Assembly (NCBI GenBank): GCA_009733775.1
Contig: WOGZ01000056.1
Coordinates: forward strand, 80,650 to 144,649
Reading direction: 5' to 3'
DNA length: 64,000 nucleotides
DNA from: Alectoria sarmentosa
Taxonomy: Eukaryota > Ascomycota > Lecanoromycetes > Lecanorales > Parmeliaceae
In this document: positions 35,601 through 48,700 of the stretch, one piece after another
How positions within the stretch are numbered: the stretch's first letter is position 1
How the letters are laid out: each line of letters opens with the position of its first letter
Notes under the pieces: generated by a model
Database searches by the model: none
What the model was told of the DNA's origin: nothing
What the model saw: the letters and a program-made list of their open reading frames with translations, nothing else
Made by a program: the position numbers and the translations under genes

Positions 35601-36986
35601 TTCATCTTTTTGCCATAGTTGCTCTTCCTCGACATTTTTCGTTTTCTTTCTGGCTGCCCGTTTTCGTTCTCTCTCGATGCATCCCATGCATATATGCACT
35701 GGTCCACCGTTGGCAGGTTTGTCCTCATCATTGTCTGAAGATGTAGTGTCACCTGATGACGAACGGCGACCCTCTCTTTTCTCACTGGACAGAAGCGTAG
35801 CAGCCCGGGCAAATGCTCGCCCTCGCTTTGCCGGATCTTGCATAGCACTAGTACACACAAGCATAGCATGCAATTCCAGCATGTCAGGCAATTTCTCCGG
35901 AGTCGGCTTCGCCACTAGTTTTGACTTGGAGATAGTATGAGTCTGCAAGTGTACTTTCAATATTCCGGGCGGCACTGGATGCAAGGTCAATTTGACAGGG
36001 ATTTGGGTCTCGACGCGTGACTTCGGTGGAAGCGGGTGCACGTGGAGCATAGGCGGGTAAGCGGGACCCGAAATGGGAGCAGGCGAGGCGAAAGGCATAG
36101 CCACGGCAGGCTGCTGGAAGACAGATGGTTGAGTTGGGCTAAAGGCGTTGACAGGCCCAGCAGCACTGCTGCATGGCCAGTTCTGCGTTTGAGAGGGCTC
36201 GCTCAACATGGCGCCATTTATGTACTGGCCGGTAAAGTCCATAGACGACCCTCTTGTATGGCCTACAGCCGGTGGCCAGTCGCCTTGGTTCTTTATCATG
36301 GATGACAGCGGAGATGTCTCACGCGAGCTCTAGGGATCAAGCATAGTTTAGCTTCGAATTCGCGTAATAACGCTTTTTCAACTATGACTTACCTTTGACA
36401 CTGCCGGATAGGGCCCGAATCCATGGGTAAATCCGGCGTTTAGAGAGGACCGATAAGGCATCTTGATGGATCGGACTGATGAAGGTCTGAAAGCTGGTTT
36501 TGTATCCGAGAAGGGATTGGGACTACTTGCGGCACTATCGAAGTCGAAGTGACACTCCATAGCACGGTTGCTGAGGTCAACGTCCGTGGCAGGCGAGGAC
36601 TCGTCGCTCGTCTGATCTTCCATACCTGCGCCTATAAGGATCCCATTCGTCGAAGCATCACCATCCCCAGCCAGCGCTCCAGACCGAGAGGAGTCGGAAG
36701 AGTGATTCCGCTTGTGTTGGTTGTGCGAGGAATCAGACGCGGAGGAGGATTCTGGGGACTGGGAAAATGTGGAACCCATGAATCGCTGCTTGACTGCCTG
36801 ACTGCCGTTGGACTTGCCAGGTACTGGTGACGCCCCAATGGGGTTGTTCCAGAAGCCTGGAGAGTCGAATTGGAGTTCTGGGAACTCGAGTCCCCCTTCT
36901 TCCATTACATCGTTCATGTTGGCGTCGAAGATTTGAGGCTCGTCAAACTGGGGCAAAAAAGGGAATGGATCGTTGTCGAATTCCAT
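32695..36986 (-). CDS. Mga2/Spt23-like membrane-anchored transcription factor, about 1374 aa
   Basis: Mga2/Spt23 proteins are made as ER membrane-anchored precursors. When membranes lack unsaturated lipids they are released by the ubiquitin-proteasome system to activate desaturase genes such as OLE1. There are four exons: 36986-36393, 36329-35404, 35350-32875 and 32823-32695; phases close. Exons 2 and 3 join to give GFQVIFTVKDYQNNLVAQTM. The N-terminus is acidic. A conserved block rich in KLTLHPVPPGILKVHLQ and CMGCIERERKRAARKK precedes it. An IPT/TIG fold (PVIHKLTPGEGSKSGGIEV.., about 783-868) is followed by ankyrin repeats (QSMLHLSASLGHYRLAAGLL and GMTPMHMACLRGHAKIIRKL, about 966-1038). A single predicted C-terminal transmembrane helix, LFFIWIPLLVLVLVAML (about 1329-1345), ends with a short basic tail. 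This is the same domain order as Mga2. The last intron cuts the membrane segment (separate entry). Confidence 0.93.
32824..32874 (-). other. 51-base in-frame intron within the transmembrane anchor of the Mga2-like protein
   Basis: The intron begins GTGAGC, has CTGAC/CTAAC branch-like words and ends AAACAG. It is 51 bases (17 codons) and has no stop in the coding frame. Splicing gives an uninterrupted hydrophobic helix. Retention would insert VSHRRWIATSDCLTLKQ, which is polar and charged, into its middle. Confidence 0.8.
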
Positions 36987-37712
36987 TAGTCTGCGGACGA
37001 CGTGGTCGTTTGACCCACAAAATTGGCGACGAGGGCAGTCCTTGTCGTCCGTTTCTTGGTAGTCCTGTGCGAATTATAATTATTGACCCGCTGGGTTGAA
37101 CAAGCGGATCAAAATGTTATCCTCTAATTGCAGTCTTCGAGTTCTCCTGGACGTCGCTTTCTCCGCAATCGCAGCCCCCCACTTTCAGAGTGCACACACC
37201 CTGCCGAGGACAACTATGTTATTTCATAGCCATATGAGAAGGCCAGGAAATGACGAGATAGAAGACGCAACGCTAACCAAGCCAGGTGCAAAATGATTCT
37301 CTACACGATAAATGAGAAGTTATGTGATAGATCGGAGCCTGCCTAAAGAGTAGTAAGAATACAACTCGGAGTTCGCGCAAACGTGGAGAAAACCGCTAGG
37401 GTAGTTTAAGTAGCGCTATCTGGAGCCTTGGCGTTATCACAAAAATGAGCCGAGCGAGCCTCGGAGTCTTCCGCATGGCTTTCTGTACCCCTAACTTCAC
37501 GTATACGACCTAAAATACCTACGTGAATAAGACGCTGAAAATAAACTTCGAGGCAGAAGATATCGAGCCGACACTGTAACGTTAAAAAGGTTGTCATTTT
37601 GAGGTATTCTACCATGAGCTGTTGCAGGCATTCAGGTATGACTACGTTTGCAGTGGATTTACAGCGGTCATCGTTCCTCGGAGTCGAAAAAAAGTTGAAC
37701 TGAAAATGTTTT
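36987..37712. other. Mga2-like promoter region up to the island edge
   Basis: About 0.7 kb of normal composition without a supportable gene. It is the whole spacing between the transcription factor start and the first repeat of the AT island. Confidence 0.6.
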
Positions 37713-37999
37713 GTTAGACTCAGTAAATCAGACCTTTTGTGGGAGGTGACGGAACAATCGAAATTTGGTGGCCTCCCACAGGGGTTTGAGTAGGAAACCG
37801 TGCCAAGCCTCGTTTTTTGATGAAGTTAACCGATATGAAAATATTTCGGGACTGTTCCGACCCCAAGCGACCCCGGAACTACATACCCGAAGCGACCTTA
37901 AAAGAACTTCAAATATTTAATATTTCAACGTATTATTACGCAACAACCGAATTATTAAAATAAATAAAACTTAAAAATCATAATTATAATATAAAGAAT
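37713..37999 (+). repeat. Dispersed direct repeat, copy A (largely unmutated)
   Basis: This 287-base sequence aligns with 38785-39081 at a constant offset of 1072 bases until a 10-base extra segment in copy B. It still contains GC-rich words such as GGTGGCCTCCCACAGGGG that are TA-rich in the other copy. Its right half is already somewhat AT-rich. The left end reads TGTTAG, like an LTR start, but I see no clear target-site duplication. Confidence 0.8.
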
Positions 38000-38784
38000 G
38001 TAAATATATCGAAATTTTGAAATTTATAATTCGAAAATACGTTTTAAAATTAAACTTTTAATTATTTTTTTAATTTTATTAAAAAAAATATAACTTTTAA
38101 AATCATAATATATTTATAATTAAGTAACTTTTTATATATATATTAAATTATTAATAATTATGTTATATTATAATATAATATATATTATATAAAAATTATT
38201 AAAAGTAAAAAATAATATAAAAATTTATATTATATTTTTCACAAAATTAATCGACTCAAATTTTATTCAAATTTGATATAATATTTTTTGAAATATAATA
38301 AATCGATATATATATTTTTTGAAATTTTAAAGACGAAGATTATTGAAAAAAAAAATGAATTTATATTAATTTAATATTTTATTTTAAACATTTTACATTA
38401 ATTAAACAATTAAATTTATAATAAATCGAAAAAAAAATCGAATTTTATAATATTTATTTAATAAAGTTTTTATATAATATTTATTTATTAAACGTTATAA
38501 TAAAAATTATATTTAAAAGAAATAAAGATATTTGAATAACGATTAATTTAATATAAGATTTTTATATAAAATAACGATTATGATACGCTTTACAATGTTT
38601 TTTACTTAGACTTTATAAAAGAGATATATCGTAATTTCACTCGAAAAATTAGTTTTTTCATTACATTATTAATTTATTATTAATTATTATTTAATTTATC
38701 AACTTTTTTAAAGTTTAAAGTATTAAATATAATATTTTATGCTTTCAATCGAGTTAACGTTATTTAAATTAAATAATCTCGTAA

Positions 38785-39081
38785 ATTAAATTTAATAAAT
38801 TAAATCTTTTATAAAAAGTAACGAAACAATCGAAATTTAATAACTTTTTATAAAAGTTTAAATAAAAAATCGTGTTAAATCTCGTTTTTTAATAAAATAA
38901 TCGATATAAAAAAATTTAAAACTATTTTAATTTTAAGCGATTTCGAAATTATATATTTCGAAATTATCTCGAAGCGATTTTAAAAAAACTTTAAATATTT
39001 AATATTTTAACGTATTATTACGCAATAATCAAATTATTAAAATAAATAAAATTTGAAAATTATAATTATAATATAAAAAAT
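38785..39081 (+). repeat. Dispersed direct repeat, copy B (heavily mutated)
   Basis: The second copy of the repeat at 37713-37999. Nearly every difference from copy A is C to T or G to A, the product expected of RIP. It carries about 10 extra bases near 38950-38965. It may be the second LTR of a short element of about 1.4 kb, or an independent insertion. Confidence 0.8.
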
Positions 39082-42000
39082 TATAATTTTTAAAATAATA
39101 TTATATTTATAATTAAATAAATTAAGATTTATAAATTAAATTCATGATATTTAAGATAAATAAAGACGAAACGAATATAAATAACGTCGATTAAGCGAAC
39201 TTTACTTACTTTTTATATATATATAATTTATTTTTATTATTATATAAAAAACATTTACTTAATAATCTTATTTTTAATATATTTAATCGAATAATTCGAT
39301 TATCTTTTCGATAAATCGCTTAAAATTATAATAAATAAAATAACTTTATTAAAAATTCGATTTAAGATTATATATAATTAATTATAAGCGAAGATCTTCG
39401 CTTATAAATATAAATCGATTTGTTATAAAAATTAATTTTGCGATTTATTAAATATTATATTAAAAATTAAGCGAATTAAATATTAATTTCGTTAAAAGAA
39501 AATATATAAATTGTTCGAATTCGGCGAAGTAAAAAATATGCGTGATATATAATAACGTTTATCGTTACATTCGCTTTTAAGAATATAATAATCGAATATT
39601 TTAAATTTAATATATTTAATTTATAAATCTATTTCATTATATAAGTTTTATAATTATTATATAATTCTTTTTCAACTTTGAATAATGAAATAATAAAAAA
39701 GTTAATTTAAAAACGTTTATTAATTCGATAAATAAAAAAATGTTATCTTTTTCGTCAACGATTTAATCACGATTAATACACATTATTTTGATTTTAAGAA
39801 ATTTATTAAAAGTTTAATTATTAAATCGGGCGACGTTTTTGTTAAAAATGTAAAAAATCGTCTTAAAGATATAAAAGTTAAATATTTAATGTAAATTCAG
39901 ATCGCGATAAATAGTATTAATAAATCTGTGATAGTATTATTTAATAATTAATTAATAAATTAATTAATAATCTTTCGTTTTTTTATATTTATTAAAATTT
40001 TATTATTTATATTTAAAAAATCATTTGCGAATATTTTTATATTAATACGATTTTGCTTAATTGAATTCGAATTGCGAAATTTTATATTTTTTATAAACTT
40101 GAGAATTTGAATGTAATTTCATAAATATGAGATTTTTAAAATAAATATAATAATATATTTCAATTCGACGCTTTTAATAATTAATAAAATTTAATAAAAG
40201 TTTTCGCAAAAATATATAATTATGTTATTAAACGATTTAAGATTTTTACGAATGTTTTAAAATATATAATTAATAATCTCGATATTATAACGATTTTGCA
40301 TTGAAATTTCGTTTTAAAAAAAATTTAATTATATATAATAATTCGATTAAATCGAATTTATTTATAATATCGTAAAAATTAAATTATAATATTTAAAAAA
40401 ATCTTAAAATAAAAGAAAGCGATATAACATTTTTGAAAAAAAAAAATGAAAACGATGTTTGAAAAAGTTATAATAATTATTATTTTAAAGATCTCTCGTA
40501 TTTTTCGTAAAACGATATTTTAAGATATAATTTTGTTAATATTCTCATAATCGTTTAAAAAAAAGTTAATTATTAAAAAAAACATCGCGTTTTAAATAAC
40601 GTTTATAATTATCGTTTAATTATTATTAAAATTCGTTTATATTTGTTTTTAAATATTCGTTTAATAAAAACGTTTTTCGCGTAAAAAACGATTACGTTTT
40701 TTATTATAATGTTATTTATAATTATATTATATTCTTAATAAATTAAAATCGTTAATTAAATTAATATTTTTTATAAAATTGAAATTGTCTTTTTTTAAAC
40801 GAATTTAAATTAAATAAAGATAAAAGTTTTCAATAACAATTTATTTCGTTTATATATTATCTAATAAAACGAAGTTTTGATAATAAATTTAAAAAATATA
40901 TATATAATCGTTAGAGAATTTAGGTAAAAAGATATATTAATTGTAAAATAAAATAAAAGAAACTGCGAATAAATAAAAGAAAAATACGTTTAACGAGATT
41001 ACTTTTAATAAAAGAAAAAAAGAAACATTATATTAAAAAAAGTGATAATGTTTTATTATAATAAATAGCGCGCTAATTTTCTTCTTTCGTAATTAAGACA
41101 CTTTTATATATTAATTAAATTAAATTATATATTTCGTTTTATATTTATTTTATAAATTAAGCGATTTATTGAATTTATAATTAAATAAAATTATTATAAA
41201 AAGATTTCGTAAATACTTTTCGCTTGTTTAAACATTTGCTTTTTTAAAAACTTAATCTTATTCGACGTTATTATACGTAAGATTTTTTATTATATAAACA
41301 ATATAATAATTTAAAAAAAGATTATCATTTATCGTTTATAAATTTTTATAAAATAAGAAATTCAATACATTTAAAAAAAGAAAGCGTAAATAATAAAGTT
41401 CGTTTATGTTAAAATTAATATAATATATTTTTATAATAATATCGATGCGTTTTTAATATCAATTTTATTTTTAAATGTTTTAAGCGTTTTTAAAATATAA
41501 TATTTCGATAAATCGATATAAAAAAAAATTATTAATCGTCTTTATTGTTAACGTTATATATTTAATTAAAAAAAGATTATAAAAGAGATTTAACGTTCGT
41601 TTATTATGATTATATTAGAAAATTGAAAATCGTTATTAAAGATTACGATTTATTGATTTAAAAAATAAACAAATAATCGCTTTATAATAAAATTATGATT
41701 ATGTTATTTAAAATTAAATATTTTTTAATAAATCTTTATTAACTTCATTTAGCGTGCGTTTCAATATTTTTAAATTTTATTAATTGAATTTATTATATCG
41801 ATTTCGTTTATTCGCTTTATTCGAAAATTAATTTAATCGTTATTTTTATAATCGTATTTAAAGATATATTTATAAACTTTAACGTTAACGTAAACTTTTA
41901 CATTAATATAAACATCGTATTTGATCGATAAATACGAATTATAAAACATTATTTAATAATTTTATTTAAATTTATTCTTTAAAATTATAATAAATTTATA

Positions 42001-42814
42001 TTAACGATAAATAAAGTATTTAATATATAATTTAAAGATAATATAATCGTTGAATTTTTTTGAAAATCGCTTATTATATTGATTTTTATTCGAGTTTTAA
42101 TAAAATGAAACGATATTCGTTTTGCTTATAACGTAATAAATGTAATTATTATAAATTATATATTTAATTACGATAATACAAAAATTGAGAAATCGAATAT
42201 AATTAAAATTTTCAAAATTAATAATAACGTTTATCTCGTTAACGTTTAAATAACGATTTTTAAAATACAATATAATAAATATATAAATATGCGATAATTT
42301 TCGTTTTTGAAAATTTATAATATAATAATACGTCGAAATTCGATTTTTTGTAAATAAAAGTTAATTAAAATTAAAATTAATTATCAAAATTTTAATCGAT
42401 CGTTATTTAATTTTCGAGACAAAAAATAAATTTAAAAATATTATAAAATTTATAAATAGAAATTATAACGTATAAGAGATTAAACGATGTTAAAAGCATT
42501 TTTAAAAATTGTGATTTACATTAATTATTTAATTAACGTGTTTTTAAAAGATTTATTATAAGTAAATTTATTAAAGAAAATAAAAGAAAACTTATTAAAC
42601 ACCTTTTTTTTTAAAATATGATTTATAAAAAGTTTTAATTTTAATTTAAATATTCATGTTATCAAATTAGGTCGATCGATAATTAATTCGTTAAACAAAA
42701 AATTAATAATAATTTTAATTTATTTCAAGTTGCAAATAAAGATAATAAAGATATTTAATTAATTAAATTTAACAATCAAAATTATATATTTTTGATAAAG
42801 TTATTTCATAAATC

Positions 42815-43072
42815 GTGAAATTTTTTAATATAAAAAAAAATACGTTGTTAATTAATTTATACGTTCGTGATAATTTTATTAATTTAAGCATTAATAAATA
42901 TTTAATAAATGTTAATTCGACTAATTTTTTAATTTTATTTTATTTAATGAAGTTAATTATTTTTAGCGATTATATATATATCGTAAACGAAATATTAAAA
43001 GAATTTATTATAATAAAAAAAGCGATTAAATTTAATAAAACGAATTTATATAAAAAAATTATAAAAAATTAA
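42815..43072 (+). pseudogene. Unrecognised decayed coding remnant
   Basis: An 85-codon frame survives in the AT island. Its codons fit a coding sequence shifted by G-to-A and C-to-T changes (many I, N, K, F). Upstream, about 42.05-42.6 kb, another plus-strand stretch looks similarly protein-like between stops. No transposon domain is recognisable, so it may be an older or different element type. Confidence 0.3.
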
Positions 43073-45590
43073 TTTAATAAATTTGAAAAAATAAAGAAAT
43101 AAATTTATAAAAAAAGATTAATATAATTCGTATTAAATCTTTTCGATTATTAATTCATAAAACGAAATTATTATTATTATTTCAATTAATAAAAAAATTA
43201 TTATCAAATAAAATATTTATAATAAATATATTATTATATTATAATTATTCGTTAAATAAGAAAATAAGAAAGTAATGTAATAATATATAAACGAAATATT
43301 AATATAAAACATTATATTTATCGTTATTTTAAGTTTTAATTAAAACGTCTTTCGTCTTAAATATATTTAATAAATTATTTATATCGTTTATTTAAAGAAT
43401 AACGATTTTATTTAAAATAAAATAATTACATATGCGTGAATTATGATATTACGAATTTTTATATAATAACTTATAATTTTATATAATTGAATCGACTTTC
43501 AATTTTTTAAATATCGTTTTAAAGATAATAATGTAAAAATTAATACTTTTGAAAAGAATAATTATTTTTCGTAATATAAAAAACGCGATCGAAAAAAAAT
43601 TATATTATGTTATAAATTGTTTTCGAGTGTTATTTATAATATAAATTTATTTAAAACCCGATTTTTCGTTTTTTAAAGACGTTAAAGCGAGCATATAAAT
43701 AATAATCGCGTTTTACATTTTACACGTAAATGAAATTATTAAATAATTAATAATAATTTATTATAAGATTATCGAAATAACGTTATTATATTAAATGTTA
43801 TAAACGCGATATTTTTTATATTTATCGATTAAAATTATGATATCAAATTTTAAAAAATATAAAATGTTATTAACATCACGCTCGCTGAGATTAATAAAAA
43901 CATTTATATTTATTTTAATTTTATAATGCTTTTCATTCTCATTTAAACTATTATTTTCATTTTCATTTTATAAAACGTTTGTTTTAAATGTAACGATTTC
44001 GATTTTATCGTTATTATAATATTAATTTAATATCTTATTTTAAAATAACGTAGCATTATATTAATCGCAAATTTAATTTATAAAATCGAGATTATATCGT
44101 AAAGATTTTATAATATATAAATAACGCGCAATATAATTTATCAACTTTATTAAAAATTAAATAAATTAAATAAATTAAATAATTTTTAAATAAGAACTGA
44201 AAAATAAGTTGTTAAAAAAATTAATGTTAAAAAAATTTATTAATAAATTCTCGTAATAAAGAGTTCTCTATATTAATTAAAACATTTTTCGATTATTTAA
44301 AAATATAAAATACGCGTCGTTAAACGAAAAAAAAAAGATAAAGAGCGAGATAAAAGAAGAAAGCTGGCAAAATTTTCGATAAAAATAAAATTTCTATATT
44401 TCGAAACGATCTTTCTTATATGCGAAAACAAAAAAATAAAAAAAGATAAAAAAACAAGTTATGTTATTAAGTGTGTGATGATTTTTTTATTTTCTATATT
44501 AAGAAAATTACGTTATATTAAATATTAAGATATTTAATAAACAATTATAATAATTATCTTTTATTAAAAGTCTTTCACGTTTTTAAAGACGATAATGCGC
44601 TTGTTAATCGTCTTTATTATATATTTTTTTAATAAAAATCTTTCTTTTCAGCAGTTTTCTCAATCGTAAACGATTTAATATTTTAAAAAAAAATTAACGT
44701 ATTTTAAAGCAACTCGTTTCTTCGATTTTAATAAAATCGAAATTTAACGAAATAAATTTAATGTTCTAAAATAAGATTTATCGATATTTTCGAATTCTCG
44801 AATTTAAATAAAAACACATAACGAGATAAAGAGATTGTTTTTTTTTATAAAAGCGTTAAAGAATTTAAAAAAACAAATGCGAAAATATAAATAAAAATGT
44901 GTTTTGATAATAAAAAATTCGAAATAATAAAACGAACTTCGAAAATATTTTGAAAAGTAAAACGATATTTAAATGTTAAAACATTTTATCGAGAAATTTT
45001 CAAAATTAACATTTATTTAAAATCGATAATTTAAGTTTCAATATCGATTGCGATGATTCGAATTTCAAAATTATTTAATTATTTAATTTTTTAAGACCTT
45101 TAAGATTTTTGTTGCGATTTTCATATTCGAATATTTTTTTGATCGTTTTAAAAAAAAATTGTTAAATTCTCGAATAACTTCGTTAATTAATGCAATTATT
45201 TTTTTCAAAATTTTATGCAAAATAGAACTCTTCATTTTTATTTTCTTTCGTTAATTGTCGCGCGTTTTTTTTTATATATTCGAGCGAGGATTTTTTTTCG
45301 CAACGTGTTTTGATTTTTGATTTTCGAACACGAAAATTCGTTTAATATTTCGTAAAATTAAATGTTTTCATTAAACGTAATTTATCGTTTTTGAGAATGT
45401 TTTATATAAATTCTCGATTAACGATTTTAAAATTTAAACTCTCTCTTTAAGCTTCGCTTTTTCATTTTTTAATTTCGAAATAAAATCTTTTTTTAAAATA
45501 AATTCTTCGAAAATCGATTCAAAATTTAAAATTTAAAATTTAATTTTGATTGCGAAAAAATGTTTTAATTCTTCGATCGCGTTATTAAAG

Positions 45591-45790
45591 TCGATTGCTT
45601 ATAACGAAATTATTATCATTTTTAAAACATTATTTATTTCAAATTCAATTTTTAATTTTTTTTTCTTTTTTTAACGATAAAAACGTCGCTGAAATCGATT
45701 ATTTATAACGAAATTATCATCATTTTTAAAGCATTATTTATTTTAAATTTAATATTTAATATTTTTCTTTTTTTTCGATAAGATCTCATT
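45591..45790. repeat. Tandem duplication, period 104 bases
   Basis: Two adjacent copies start at TCGATTGCTTATAACG (45591) and TCGATTATTTATAACG (45695). They share long blocks around AACGAAATTAT and CATTATTTATTT. Differences are mostly transitions. It may be a duplication inside a transposon that predates most of the decay. Confidence 0.7.
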
Positions 45791-48700
45791 ATAATATATT
45801 TTTTAATTTAATAAATTCGCTTTTTTTTCCCCTTCAAATTATCTTTTTCGCTATTATAATTTTATTTTATCTTTTCAGTACGCGATTCGATTGAATTTAA
45901 CGCGACTTGATATTACTTATATAAATCGTCTTCGTATATATATTTCTCTTTATAGCTATTATTTCGTTTATATCGAAATATAAGCATTTAGCATTATTTC
46001 GTTTTTTAATATTCGCTACCCTTCTTTTTAACTTTAAATAAAAAAATTCGATTTATTAACGCATTCGATTTCGATTTAAATCTTTTGATCTTCGAAATTG
46101 AATTAAAAATATCGACTTTTTTTTTTATCTTTTAAAGATTTAATTATAATATTTAAAAAAATCCTTTATAACGTATTTATATTTGTTATAAAATATATTA
46201 TCGATTTAATAATAATGTTAATATTCGAGGTTTTTAAATTCTCAATCGACAAATTATAATTATTATTTTAAATTATATATTATTATTTTTGATAAATTAT
46301 TTAATTTTTATTTAAAAGTATATCGTTAATAATATAAATAACATTATATTTTAAATTAACGTTCACATTTTTAATGTTAAAGAATTAATAAATTTCGAAT
46401 GTTATTTAAAAAAATCATTTTTCGAAATTATTAAACGTTTTAAAGACTTTTTTTTTTATATAATGAGAAAAATTTAAATACTTATAAAAAATTGCGAAAT
46501 ACGCGACTTTTCGCTCGATTTCAATTAAATTCGATTTCATAATCTTTATTATTCAAACGTCGAATAAATTTAAATCGATTAACGAAAATAATTTCGTGTT
46601 ATTTAAATTTGCTTTATTTAAAAATCTGTTAATTTTCGATAACGATTTATTATAATAATATTTTAATGTCGTTAAATTTTCGTTTATTTATCGATTTGAC
46701 ATTTGTAAAATTATAAATTAAATTTCCTTTATCGTTTTTTTCTCTTTTTTATTTTTCGTTCTTTTATTTTTTATTATAGTGTTTATCAAAAAATCGTTTA
46801 TATACTCTTTTTCGTAATTAATGTTATATAAAAAAAAGATATCGATTAATAATTTAAAAAACGAATCGAGACGATTATAGAAATCGATTTGAATAAGAAT
46901 TTTTAATTTTTAATTCTCTCGATGCGTGAAAAGATATAAAACGTGAAAAGAGATTTTCGGGCATTATAATTTAATATCGAGAAAAATATGTTTTTATATT
47001 AAAATTAGTTAATGATCGAATTCTCTTATTATTTAAATCTAATTTAATTAATAATAAAAACGATTTTTTCAAAATGAATTCGTAATTAAAATAATGATTT
47101 AAAATGCGTTTAATTTAATTTCAAAAAACAATTTTTCAAGCAATAAGATTCGCTATTCTTTTTTTAACGAATCGTTTATTAATAAAAAATTCTTTTAAAT
47201 TTATTACTTTTTGAAATTACGTTTTCATAATTTTAAAATACGATATTTATAAATGATATTCGATTAATAAAAAATTTAACTTGTTTTATTTACGTCTCAA
47301 TTTAAAATTATTATTTAAATTAATCGAAACGAAAATTAACGAGAAATTGAAGTAAGCTTCGCATTTTTAATTTAAATTTATACGATTATAAAATTCAAAT
47401 ATAAACGATATAAAAAATATTTATTAAAAAAAAAGGAAGATGAGTTACGAGATAAAAAATGTTAATTTTCGAAATAAAAAAATTTCGATTTCGAGTACTA
47501 TTTGAGTAATAATAATATTTACGTTATTAATATAAATTCTTTTTTCAATTTATTAAAATTCAAACTCATAATCTTTCATTGTTTTCTTTAACGTTTAATT
47601 TAATAAAAAGAGATTAAAATTTTATAACTTTGATATCTTTTTCGATATAGTTTAAAGAATTTTTATTCCTTTTTTTTCGAAAATCTTTTATCGAGATTTT
47701 TTTATATTTTCGATCGTACTTTTTTATAAATTTCTTCGTTTTTTTAATTTTTTTTATATTATATTAAACGTTATAAATCAATTCTTAATTCTTTCACTTT
47801 ATTAAATATTATACGATTTTTTTCTTTTAACGTGAATCTCGATCTCGCGAATAAATCTTTTATTAATCGATAAATCTCTTAATTTCATATTTATTTTTAA
47901 TTATCGATTCGTTTTTATCGATAATTTATTTTTGATCTTTTTTTTTCGATTTTTTATATAATTTTTTTTGAAGCGAATTCAAACATAACGATTGAGAAAA
48001 TTAAATAAATTTTTTAAATTGTCAAAAGTTTTAACTCATAAATTAAGTTTCTTCATTATTCGAAAATTCGAAAAAATCTCGTTCTTTAATTAAATAATTG
48101 AATATTCTTTAAATTAAAAAATTTATATTCGTAATAAAATTTTACGTATGTTTTATTATCAGATTTTATAATTAAAAACTTATATTTTTTATTATATTTG
48201 ATTTTTATTTTCGCGATAACGAAAGCAAAAAAGTTGATAACTTTTTAATAATTTCGATTTTTATTGTCGATTATATCGATTTGCCTCTTAATAATAACGT
48301 TATTAACATTTATTTCGTTATTTAATTTCATTTTATAAACGATTTTATTAAAAATCTTTTTTATTGAAACATTAATTAAATTGTTTAAGATTTTTTTTAA
48401 AATAATAAAAAATTTGTTTTACGAAACGTTAAAATAATAAATAATATAAAAAACGTAATATAATTTTTATAACTTAATTACTTTTTTTTAAATTGCTTAT
48501 TAATTTATAAATAATAAATTATAAAAATTATTAATTCAATTTTCAAAGCAATAAAAATAACTTTTCAAAAATCGAAAAAAAAATTCGAATCGCGATTCGA
48601 AATAATGATTCGCGAAATTTTTCAATTCGCAAATTTTTTTAACAACGTTATCGTTCATTTTATTACGTTTCAAATTATCTTTTTAATAATTTTTATTATT

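Noticed and set aside
37713..39081. Copies A and B as LTRs of a complete short retrotransposon
   Set aside because: No target-site duplication and no coding remnant between them, so independent insertions remain equally likely.
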